Shown in pieces: positions 52,641-60,507 of a DNA stretch of 64,000 bases (positions are counted from its first letter, which is position 1; each line of letters opens with the position of its first letter). Source of the DNA: Galbitalea sp036271795 (GTDB lineage Bacteria; Actinomycetota; Actinomycetes; Actinomycetales; Microbacteriaceae); contig DATAZY010000096.1 in assembly GCA_036271795.1 (NCBI GenBank), positions 62,001 to 126,000 on the forward strand, written 5' to 3'. Under the pieces are notes generated by a model, which had not been told where the DNA came from, did not search any database, and saw only the letters and a list, made by a program, of their open reading frames with translations. Position numbers and translations under genes: made by a program.

Positions 52641-53480
52641 TTAGGCGCCGCGCTCAGCAAGAGCCGCGTCGCCGGCCGATAGCAACGACGCAACAATCTC
52701 GGTGGTGAACCTGAACATGGCTTGCGGACCGGTTACCAACGGCGCCACGCCGCCCTGGTCGTGGAGCACGACGAGGCGATACGGGACGTGAAGCGTTCCG
52801 CCAACCGATCGAATTGGGTCGTCCACGGATTGCGAGATTTCAAGAGTCCCGTCCGTGTCTAGCCGGTCTGTAATCAGGTAAGGCTTTTCACGGTTGCGTT
52901 GAGCGCCCTTGTGACCCTCGAAGGTCACCACAACTGCGCTCGAAACCCAGTCGGTAAGGTTGCCTGCCAGCGGCGCAACACGGTGCTTGTCCATGATGTC
53001 GTAACTGTGAAGCTGCGCGAGGGGCGTGTGCTCCGGTGACAGACTCACGTCAAGGTCACGACCAGTGAATGGCTGGAAGAAGCGAAGTGCATGGAGGACC
53101 TCGTTTGGAAGCTTGCCCACAGAGTCTCGGAGATCAGCGTTCCAGGCCGATTCCGTGTAGCACACGGGAAAGTGCACACGTGAGGTCTTCGTGGGCTCCG
53201 CTTCGAAGATCCGGACGAGATCCCAGACGATGTTGTCGAGATCCGCCCGCAGCTGGTGAATCGCAGTGCCGAATAGGCCGCCCCAGCCATCGGAGTCGAT
53301 TGGCGTGCGCACACGAGCCTGCATCTTCCAGCTCAGGTGGTCCGTCGCAATCGTGGTTGTGATCTCGAACGGATCACCATCCCGCCATGCCTGGACCTCC
53401 GACTCGAGCTGCGCGATCGCTTTGTGCGCCTGATCGAGCCTCCGCTTGGAATGGTCGTAGACCAGTTGCATCTCAGACAT
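52641..53480 (-). CDS. Hypothetical protein
   Basis: A 279-residue protein with no family I can name. An N-terminal amphipathic helix (YDHSKRRLDQAHKAIAQLE) is followed by a mixed region and the segment GTAIHQLRADLDNIVWDLV, whose R..LDN..W pattern is common in uncharacterised proteins of mobile regions. ATG 53480 is in a plausible position; the frame extends further upstream into the next gene's end. It is on the same strand as, and 22 bases after, the XRE-ImmA gene, so they may be co-transcribed. Confidence 0.65.
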   Translation of the reverse strand: MSEMQLVYDHSKRRLDQAHKAIAQLESEVQAWRDGDPFEITTTIATDHLSWKMQARVRTPIDSDGWGGLFGTAIHQLRADLDNIVWDLVRIFEAEPTKTSRVHFPVCYTESAWNADLRDSVGKLPNEVLHALRFFQPFTGRDLDVSLSPEHTPLAQLHSYDIMDKHRVAPLAGNLTDWVSSAVVVTFEGHKGAQRNREKPYLITDRLDTDGTLEISQSVDDPIRSVGGTLHVPYRLVVLHDQGGVAPLVTGPQAMFRFTTEIVASLLSAGDAALAERGA

Positions 53481-53502
53481 GGAGCTTGTGCGCGTCCTGG
53501 GC

Positions 53503-54645
53503 CTAGAGCAACACCTGCAGCTTAGGACGATCTTCTCGTCCCGCCTGCACAATCTCCGCGATGATGCTCGCGGGAAGACGGCTTAGCTTAGATAGCGCCT
53601 CCATGTCGATCCCCGATTCGGTTAGCAAATCGAAGGCCGCGCCGAGAACGTACGGCGACTCGGGCGGTCCGAGCGAGCCGGGCTCGGGATAGCCCTGAGC
53701 TGACAGGTGCTGCATGGCGCGACGATATGTCGCATCCCCCCAGAGACCAATGTCGTGTGCTCGGTAGACGAGGGCGCTGAGGCTTACGCCCCATTTCTTC
53801 TTTGCTTCTTGCAGGGCGTCCCAGTCGACCCGTTTGGGAAGGTCTTCGACGAGTTCATCAATGGGGGCAAGGAAGGCAGCAGCGAACCTATGAGCCGCGC
53901 TTTCGATGGCTTTCGAACCGGGTTCCTCGTCCGGGTGCATGACGAGATGTCCGAGTTCATGGGCGCTGTCAAATCTGCTCCTGGCTCGGTCGGCCTTCGC
54001 CAGTGAAAGCAAGACCAAAGGCCGGGAACCGGCCTGGCTGGAGAAGGCATCGACCCGCTGATCGATGCTTTGCGGCAGGCGGAGCGCGACAATTCCGTTG
54101 GCTTCCAGCAGACGAACCATGTGTGGGACAGGACCATCGCCCACATTGAGTTCTGCACGAGTGAGCGCGGCAGCGTCGGCGATCTCGTCCGGCGTCGCAG
54201 CCTCGCTGAGTGGATGAAGTGGAATGTTCACCTGGGGGAAGTCGACGTACTGCTCGAGCATGTCGATGACAGCAAGCGATACTTCGGCGAATGCGAGTGC
54301 CTGGTCGCGGGAAATGGCCGGTGTCGCGCGGAGCGACCGGAAGTGGGCTGACGTCGAAGGAACTTGCTCAATGGGCCGCCCGAGAAGGAAGAACTCCGCA
54401 GGTACGCCAAGGGCCAGGGCCAGTTCGGCGACGGTTGTCTTGGTGGGACGGGCATCGCCCCGTTCGAACTGGGTGATGGCGGCGGGACTGACGTGCACCT
54501 CTGTTGCAAGTGCCGTGCGCGGCCTCCGGCTCATGCGTCGCGCGAGCGACAGTCGCTTCCCATCGAAGTCGGTGACAGTGCCGCTCGACCGGCGTTCGCG
54601 CGCTCGAATGGTTGGCGCTTCGTTGGGATCGCTTTTGCTCATCAT
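53503..54645 (-). CDS. XRE-HTH and ImmA/IrrE metallopeptidase fusion
   Basis: A 380-residue protein. Residues about 30-90 form an XRE HTH (LATEVHVSPAAITQFERGDARPTK), and the C-terminal half carries the zinc site SAHELGHLVMH (His229, Glu230, His233) of ImmA/IrrE peptidases. Proteins of this design usually sense DNA damage or phage and cleave or release a repressor. The ATG overlaps the upstream stop (ATGA), coupling it to a 240-residue partner gene. This gene order fits a toxin-antitoxin or mobile-element regulator. Confidence 0.88.
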   Translation of the reverse strand: MMSKSDPNEAPTIRARERRSSGTVTDFDGKRLSLARRMSRRPRTALATEVHVSPAAITQFERGDARPTKTTVAELALALGVPAEFFLLGRPIEQVPSTSAHFRSLRATPAISRDQALAFAEVSLAVIDMLEQYVDFPQVNIPLHPLSEAATPDEIADAAALTRAELNVGDGPVPHMVRLLEANGIVALRLPQSIDQRVDAFSSQAGSRPLVLLSLAKADRARSRFDSAHELGHLVMHPDEEPGSKAIESAAHRFAAAFLAPIDELVEDLPKRVDWDALQEAKKKWGVSLSALVYRAHDIGLWGDATYRRAMQHLSAQGYPEPGSLGPPESPYVLGAAFDLLTESGIDMEALSKLSRLPASIIAEIVQAGREDRPKLQVLL

Positions 54646-55364
54646 GCCTCTGCCTGGCCTACACGCTCGCGAAGCCGAAGGACAGGCGTCGGAACAGGTC
54701 TGCCACCAATACCGTTGTCACCATCGGACGCGCTCGTGATCCGAGTCTGCTTGGATTCTGGGGGAGTTTCGTCCCACCATAACGGTTGGACAGCTAGGAA
54801 CGAGCCTCCCACGGTGGTCGGCAACCCAGCCCACCCGGCCGTCAGGCGCGATTCAACGTCGCCTCCCCAGAACAGGAATACGTCACGACACCGCTCTATC
54901 CGAGAGGCGGCATCCGGGAGAACAAGTTCGAAGAGAGGGTCATGGCCCGGCACGATCGCTGGCGCCCTGTAGTCGTTCCGAGAGGCCGCCGCGTAGCGAC
55001 TCTCTCGATTTCGCCAGTCGAAGTCAGAGCGCATTCGTGGATTCCGCCCAACCGCTCCCGGTGTCTTGAATATTCGGATGTCGAAGTCGTCGATCGTGAA
55101 GACTGGCACGCCGAAACCGTCGACGGTTGTGGTCGCCAAGCTCTCGATTCGGACCAATTCCCGAACCGCGTTGAGGACGTTCCGTGATGCGGAGAAGCCG
55201 AGGGTCGCGGCGTCGTCGAACAGCTGTTCAGGCTCGTGCCGCTCGCAGTTCGCACGCCACAGTTGCCGCACTTCCTCACGAACTGCCCCGATGAAACCCG
55301 CCCCCGTCATGGAGGTGACAGCGGTGGCGAGATGCGCTGCTGCGTACGGGTCCCATTCATCCAT
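54642..55364 (-). CDS. Hypothetical partner protein of XRE-ImmA gene
   Basis: A 240-residue protein with no recognised domain. Features seen are an N-terminal helical segment, a VPVFTIDDFDIRIFKTPGAV strand region and a C-terminal charged tail LRLRERVGQ. It is first in the operon, and its stop overlaps the ATG of the HTH-peptidase gene. No clear ribosome site precedes ATG 55364, and TAACTTTTA lies close upstream, so the mRNA may be leaderless. A toxin role is possible from the arrangement only. Confidence 0.65.
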   Translation of the reverse strand: MDEWDPYAAAHLATAVTSMTGAGFIGAVREEVRQLWRANCERHEPEQLFDDAATLGFSASRNVLNAVRELVRIESLATTTVDGFGVPVFTIDDFDIRIFKTPGAVGRNPRMRSDFDWRNRESRYAAASRNDYRAPAIVPGHDPLFELVLPDAASRIERCRDVFLFWGGDVESRLTAGWAGLPTTVGGSFLAVQPLWWDETPPESKQTRITSASDGDNGIGGRPVPTPVLRLRERVGQAEA

Positions 55365-55538
55365 GTGTAAAAGTTAGCATTCTGCGCTCAGATGCCATTC
55401 CTTGACACGCGAATTAGTCGTCTGCCAACTGTTTGTCGGAAAATAAAGCAGAAACGCCGTAATTCTGTTGTGCGAAGTACTACGTGGTGGAAGACTGCGA
55501 TGAACAGCGTCACCGATTGCACCAAGAAAGGATTAATC

Positions 55539-55742
55539 ATGGCGAAGCCGCCCGCGAATAGCGGAAAGCAGTGGTCCCCTGCCGAGGACAAGCAGTTGAA
55601 GGTCGAGGCGTCCCACAACACTCCAACGCGCGTCATCGGGCTGCACATGGGCCGCACGCCCGGTGCCGTCCAGAGCCACGCCTCCGACATCGGGGTCTCG
55701 TTGAAGCCGACGAACCAGAGTCCATACGGGACCAAGAAGTGA
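55539..55742 (+). CDS. Small SANT/Myb-like DNA-binding protein
   Basis: A 67-residue protein: after a short tail, KQWSPAEDKQLKVEASHNTP and RVIGLHMGRTPGAVQSHASD form the two helices of a SANT/Myb-like HTH. AAAGGA lies seven bases before ATG 55539. Such tiny proteins are often mobile-region or phage-linked regulators. It is followed 76 bases later by a small membrane protein gene on the same strand. Confidence 0.75.
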   Translation: MAKPPANSGKQWSPAEDKQLKVEASHNTPTRVIGLHMGRTPGAVQSHASDIGVSLKPTNQSPYGTKK

Positions 55743-55818
55743 ACCGCACCTTGGCTGGACGTTGTAGGCCCTGCATGTTCAGCCCGGCCGACGGCGCACG
55801 CCCAGCAAGGGAGGAGTC

Positions 55819-56007
55819 ATGATCGTCGACATCGCGGGTATCTTCTGGGCAGCCGTCTTCAAGGACCTCGGCATCTTCTGGGCTGCAATAACCTCGAACC
55901 CGTGGACGTTCCTGGCCATCATCAGCCTCCTTCTCCTTGGCCTCATGGTGAAGATCGTCGAGCCCCCTCGTCGACGCTCGCGAGCCAGATCGACCTACTA
56001 CCGCTAG
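55819..56007 (+). CDS. Small membrane protein
   Basis: A 62-residue protein with one or two hydrophobic stretches (IAGIFWAAVFKDLGIFWAAI and TFLAIISLLLLGLMV) and a basic tail RRRSRARS. A strong GGGAGGAG site precedes ATG 55819. No family is recognised; small membrane proteins next to HEPN genes are common in abortive-infection loci, but no function can be assigned. Confidence 0.55.
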   Translation: MIVDIAGIFWAAVFKDLGIFWAAITSNPWTFLAIISLLLLGLMVKIVEPPRRRSRARSTYYR

Positions 56008-56037
56008 CGAGTCGTAAGTCGCGAATACCCTTACGGC

Positions 56038-56748
56038 ATGACTTCGAGACTGGACGCGCGGTGGAGCGATTGGGCAAGCTATTTCGACGATGTGGAGCAG
56101 GACATGGCCACTCTCTTTCACACCCGCTGGATGTGGAAGACCATCACCGGAATCCTCGACAACTCAGGGATCAAGCAGTACGTGGTCGTACAGAACTACC
56201 TCGTACGCACCTATGCGGCGACGATGTGTACCGGGATCCGGCGAGAGTCGGACATCGACACCAAAACGACTAGCTTGGCGCGATGCCTTCAGATCCTAAT
56301 TGATTCACCCAAGGTCTTCACTCGCCGACGTTTCGATCAGCTACTACGTCAGGGCGGCAACACCGACTGGTACAACGATTTCGGCTCGGGCGGATTCGAC
56401 GTCTTCGCGTCCAAGGACGGAGAACTCCTCGATCCAGGCAAGGTGCAAGCCAGCCTCGATCGCCTTCACGCCGCCGTCGAACCAGTCCGGCGATACACGA
56501 ATGAGGTCGTCGCGCACCGACAGCGCGCAGACGGGGCGATCGAACCGGTCGTTGTGACCTATGACGAAATTGACCATGCCCTCGATGAGCTCGGGGTGAT
56601 CACCAAGCAGTACTACTCACTCCGGCACCCGGACGCCCAACTCGCTTTCCTCACCCCCATCGTCGACCTGGGTTTCCTTAACATGTTTCAGGTTCCGTGG
56701 TTTCCCGCCGGATCAACACTCGCCGACAATCGACGCGACCACCTCTAA
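56038..56748 (+). CDS. AbiU2/HEPN-like protein
   Basis: A 236-residue helical protein. The segment RRYTNEVVAHRQ (about 151-162) resembles the R.yRNk.vAH motif of AbiU2-type HEPN proteins, in which Arg and His form the RNase site; here a Thr replaces the second Arg, so catalytic competence is uncertain. ATG 56038 lies 30 bases after the small membrane protein stop. The gene converges with the AlbA_2 gene at 56765. An abortive-infection role is inferred. Confidence 0.6.
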   Translation: MTSRLDARWSDWASYFDDVEQDMATLFHTRWMWKTITGILDNSGIKQYVVVQNYLVRTYAATMCTGIRRESDIDTKTTSLARCLQILIDSPKVFTRRRFDQLLRQGGNTDWYNDFGSGGFDVFASKDGELLDPGKVQASLDRLHAAVEPVRRYTNEVVAHRQRADGAIEPVVVTYDEIDHALDELGVITKQYYSLRHPDAQLAFLTPIVDLGFLNMFQVPWFPAGSTLADNRRDHL

Positions 56749-56764
56749 CCGAGGCCAGCATTGG

Positions 56765-58087
56765 TCACCCCGCAGACCCTCCGAGCAACTGCAGCGGAGT
56801 CACCGTGCGGTTCCCCAAGGGCACGCTGAACTCGAACTCTGCGATCCCGCGTCGGTTGCGCGCGACGACGCTCGCATGAAAGACGCACTCTGATTCGGGC
56901 AACCCGACTACCAGTAGCACGAACGGTTCTGCGGCGATAGAAGCGCCGGCGTGCAGTGTTCCCATCGGGAACGTCGCGCTCCGACTTTCGTTGTGGAATT
57001 CAGTCTCGGGATCGTTGGGTCTATGAATTCCGCCAAGAAAGGGCATTCTGGGCGCACGGTAGAAGGCGGTGAAACTGCTTCCCCACGGTTGAGGCTCGTC
57101 TGGTGTCTTCGGGTCGACCTGATCAAAGAGCGGCTCGAAGGGAGAAGGAAACCGCAAGCGGAGCTGTACCTCTTCTAAAGCCTCCAGTCCTAGGTTCTGG
57201 AGTCGCAGGTGGACGCTATGTGATTCGAACAACTCGAATGCCCTGTTTCGGGCGAGGTTCGGCACGCTGACCCCGTACGCCTTTAGGTACTTGTCGACTT
57301 CGTGTCGAAACTCTGCTGGCGTGCGCAATTCAGTAAGCCCTAGGCCGGTCGCCAGCCCGAATCGCGTTGACTTGGTTCGCTCGAATTCCTCAAGTGGCGC
57401 GATCAACTCCGCGCGCTTAGATACCACTTTCCGTTCAATCGCCGTGTCGGTGAGGTCGAGCAGTACGACTATCGGGTCGTTGGTCGAATCGAGGGTCAGC
57501 TGTACGTCCATGTCGGGCGCATGCACGCCGCTCAAGAGCCTGTCCTCAAGTTCGCGGATGTCTGCTGGGTTCGCTCGCACGCTTGTGCTGCCTCGTCGAA
57601 TGAATATCTCGCCCTCGACCGCTAGGACCTTGCCCTTTTGGTCGCTGATCTCTTTTCGCACCGTGTGAATCCGATCGCCTTTCGACGGTGCTTCCACGGT
57701 AATGACGAGCACGCTCCGCCCGTCCACATCGATGTTGTCGTGGTGCCAGGTCGGTCCGTCTTTGCCGAGGTATCGAGAAAGCAGCGGCTCAAGCTGCTGG
57801 CCATCCCATTTGTCGGTCCCCGCGACCGCCCCCACGTCGGCGCCAACAACCACGTATCCGACTCCACCGAAATGCCTCGCGGCTCCGGCCACCGTCCGGT
57901 TCGACATTGCAAGGATGGCGCGCGCCACGGCCCACTGAGCCTCGCGGTCCTTCAGATCGAGCGAACGCTTCCACTCGATCGCGTGGTGTTCTGCGCCGGG
58001 ATCGCCACAATCCCGAATCCCCTCCACCAGCACCTTCAGACTTGAGTAGTTGCGCAGCGGCTTTGACGAGTCGATGTTCAATGCCAT
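56765..58087 (-). CDS. Schlafen/AlbA_2-domain protein
   Basis: A 440-residue protein. Residues about 35-170 form an AlbA_2 (Schlafen) domain: HAIEWKRSLDL, AQWAVARAILAMSNR, GGVGYVVVGAD and GEIFIRRGSTSVRA. This fold binds nucleic acid and in some members has RNase activity. The C-terminal half is beta-rich without a named family. The AlbA_2 glutamate (EWKRS) and lysine are present. It follows, on the same strand, an ApeA-like gene 74 bases upstream. Confidence 0.8.
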   Translation of the reverse strand: MALNIDSSKPLRNYSSLKVLVEGIRDCGDPGAEHHAIEWKRSLDLKDREAQWAVARAILAMSNRTVAGAARHFGGVGYVVVGADVGAVAGTDKWDGQQLEPLLSRYLGKDGPTWHHDNIDVDGRSVLVITVEAPSKGDRIHTVRKEISDQKGKVLAVEGEIFIRRGSTSVRANPADIRELEDRLLSGVHAPDMDVQLTLDSTNDPIVVLLDLTDTAIERKVVSKRAELIAPLEEFERTKSTRFGLATGLGLTELRTPAEFRHEVDKYLKAYGVSVPNLARNRAFELFESHSVHLRLQNLGLEALEEVQLRLRFPSPFEPLFDQVDPKTPDEPQPWGSSFTAFYRAPRMPFLGGIHRPNDPETEFHNESRSATFPMGTLHAGASIAAEPFVLLVVGLPESECVFHASVVARNRRGIAEFEFSVPLGNRTVTPLQLLGGSAG

Positions 58088-58161
58088 CTCGCACCAGCTC
58101 TCGAAGTACGGCCAATGTGGCCAGACTCAACACTAGGAGGCAGTACTGACCTGGGGGCTTG

Positions 58162-59547
58162 TCAGTAGTTGTTCCAAACCGCCATCTCAGTTTTGAGGAC
58201 GGTAGCAGCGCGCTTAATTGCCTCCGGGGTCACGCCGAGAAGGCCAAGAACGACTATTGAGAGAATTGCACGCGTGTGACCTTCAACATAATCCAAAGAC
58301 TGGCGGGCGTCGCCGTCCCGCTGAGTGACGTGAGCACCGGTGTGCGCGAGCGGGTTCCGCACGCGCTTTGCTGCAGCGATCCACCCAGTTCGGTCGATCC
58401 CGAGCTCGGCCGCGGCGTCAGCGTCCATACGGTCGAAGAGCTCCTCCAATTTGGTCTGCAGCGTCGGACGTACGACCTGCGTGACCTCCCTGAGAAAAAC
58501 TCTGAAGGGCTTGTTCCCATCACCAGGAACCGCGCCCAGGATCAAGGCTTTGTTCCGTTTGAGAAGCTCGGAGTCGAAGCGCTCCTTGGTGGTTCCGACA
58601 TACTCGTGGAGGCGCTCCGCGGCGGCGAGGGCACTACTTGCCGAGCTTTCGACCACGCGACTTTGAATGTTCAATCGCATAGCGAGGACCTGGAGGACGG
58701 GAAATATCTCGTCGAGAAGTCGGTACCAGTTCGGTAGGACCACCGACGGATCAAAGTCGTCTGCGCGAAGGAGCATCCGATGCCACTGATGGGTGACCCG
58801 TGAGCCTTTGTCCGTCGGGTGATGCGTATGGATCCGAAGCCAGTCGTCATCTGGCTGCACTTTTGCGCGTTCCGTGCTGTAGACCGCAGATGACTGGAAG
58901 GCGAATGCCATGAATGCCTGCAAGTCGGCGAGAACCTGTTCGGCCAACTGCACGGGTGCGGGTCGGCTAAACACCAGCCGGAATTGGGCATTCTCGCCAG
59001 TGTGATCTCGGATCACGCCAAGAGGCCACTCTTCATCGGTTTCGACCCGCTGGGGATCCTCCAGAGTGATCGTGACGTTGATGCCGGAGCCGTCCGGGTC
59101 CAGGATTTCCGCGGTCGGATACGTCGGCAACTCAGCTACGTCGGTTCCCGCTGGCACCGGTTCGAGAACGCGACTCCATTCCTTCATGCCACCGAATCGA
59201 ACCGCCACCTCCGACCAGATGGTCTCGTCTCGTGATGGCAGATGGCCGCCGATGATGGCGTGAGTGAAAGTTCGATGTGCCGACATCCACGGTGATTGGC
59301 TGCGTCGGGTTTCATGGATGGCTGGTTGGTCGAAAGGATCCCAGAGGGTGACGCTCTCTCCGGAGGTCAGGATTCCGTGGATTGTGGTGTGATGGGCGAG
59401 CATGTGAATCGAGCCTTGGCCGTACTCGGCGGCCTTGATTGTGAGACGCGGCCGCCCCTTCTTCATCTCTAGCTTTCCCACGAACGAAAGATTCGTATCA
59501 GAGGGTTCCCACCAGGATCCGTCCTTGCCGCCAATGCCCGCGCTCAC
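58162..59547 (-). CDS. ApeA-like HEPN anti-phage protein
   Basis: A 461-residue protein. The N-terminal about 280 residues match the ApeA N-terminal domain in order and style (GSWWEPSDTNLSFVGKLEM, HMLAHHTTIHGILTSGESVT, FGGMKEWSRVLEP). The C-terminal Apea-like HEPN domain ends with RVRNPLAHTG, in which Arg397 and His402 form the HEPN RNase motif. ApeA proteins act as abortive-infection RNases against phage. The GTG start at 59547 gives full family length. No partner gene is required in known ApeA loci. Confidence 0.8.
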   Translation of the reverse strand: MSAGIGGKDGSWWEPSDTNLSFVGKLEMKKGRPRLTIKAAEYGQGSIHMLAHHTTIHGILTSGESVTLWDPFDQPAIHETRRSQSPWMSAHRTFTHAIIGGHLPSRDETIWSEVAVRFGGMKEWSRVLEPVPAGTDVAELPTYPTAEILDPDGSGINVTITLEDPQRVETDEEWPLGVIRDHTGENAQFRLVFSRPAPVQLAEQVLADLQAFMAFAFQSSAVYSTERAKVQPDDDWLRIHTHHPTDKGSRVTHQWHRMLLRADDFDPSVVLPNWYRLLDEIFPVLQVLAMRLNIQSRVVESSASSALAAAERLHEYVGTTKERFDSELLKRNKALILGAVPGDGNKPFRVFLREVTQVVRPTLQTKLEELFDRMDADAAAELGIDRTGWIAAAKRVRNPLAHTGAHVTQRDGDARQSLDYVEGHTRAILSIVVLGLLGVTPEAIKRAATVLKTEMAVWNNY

Positions 59548-59660
59548 GTCAAACTCCTAACAGTTTCGAGTTTCAACAGAGACGAGTTGGGCCGCACTTC
59601 GGCCACACCGTCACGACCCTGCGCCCGACGCTCGGTCCGTGGGATGAAGGCGGACCACAT

Positions 59661-60395
59661 TCACACTCGCGCGGGCGGCACTCGACGGTCTTTGTAGATG
59701 CCGTCCGCCGAGTAGACCATCTTGCCGGCCGCGTCGGTACTGCCGTAGATGTGGACCATCAATCGGCCTGTGATCCCGGCCTGCTGGTCCTCATAGATCA
59801 GCTGCCACTTGTCGTCGTGCCCGGCTGACAGTTCGCCGATCACGTGACCGTCAATGCTGATTTGCCCTTCGGGCTGGCCATTGAACTTTCCACCCGTGTG
59901 CGTTTGGAATGTGACCGCGGCTTCTTGCGCCTTCCCTTTCGGGTCGTACGCGGCGGCCAATCCGTCTTGGTGCCGGGTGATCATTTGAACGTTTATCGGA
60001 CTCTCCGCGGGAGCCCAACCCTTGGGCAGCAGAGTTTTCAGCTCGGACAGCGACGGCAACGCGACCGCGAGGTAGCGCGGCACGATGTCGCCGCGACGAA
60101 CTTCACCGTCAACGACGACGGGCGGCAGGCCGAGATTTCGCATTGCTGCGAGCACCGTGTGGAGGGACGCGGAGTAGTCGATCTCGCCCACCCGTTCACT
60201 GTTGACCTTGGCGGTAATCGTGTCGCCTTGCTGCCATGGCATCAGCTCGACCTTCACCCATCGCGGGAGAGCAGCCAGGATTTGCTGATGTCTGCCGACA
60301 CCCTTGACGTGCGTCATCATGTCGATCGGGGCAGCCGTGGCTTTCGGTGCCACAACAGCTACTGGTTGCTTCCTTCCGAACCCGAACAATCCCAT
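59661..60395 (-). CDS. Hypothetical protein
   Basis: A 244-residue protein with no recognised family. The first residues MGLFGFGRK and a basic segment are followed by LPRWVKVELMPWQQGDTITAKVNSE and repeated short beta strands, consistent with a compact beta-rich domain. A second part contains GQISIDGHVIGELSAGHDDKW. It is divergent from the beta-propeller gene at 60508 with a 112-base gap, so the two may share regulation. Confidence 0.65.
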   Translation of the reverse strand: MGLFGFGRKQPVAVVAPKATAAPIDMMTHVKGVGRHQQILAALPRWVKVELMPWQQGDTITAKVNSERVGEIDYSASLHTVLAAMRNLGLPPVVVDGEVRRGDIVPRYLAVALPSLSELKTLLPKGWAPAESPINVQMITRHQDGLAAAYDPKGKAQEAAVTFQTHTGGKFNGQPEGQISIDGHVIGELSAGHDDKWQLIYEDQQAGITGRLMVHIYGSTDAAGKMVYSADGIYKDRRVPPARV

Positions 60396-60507
60396 GCGGG
60401 CAACCTACCAGTCAGCGCGCGCCGATCCGAGGAGCCGTTGGGGCTCCACTAATCTGTTCGTCAGCATCGCTCCTCAGGCGAACTTCCGACCGTGAAGGGA
60501 ACGCACC

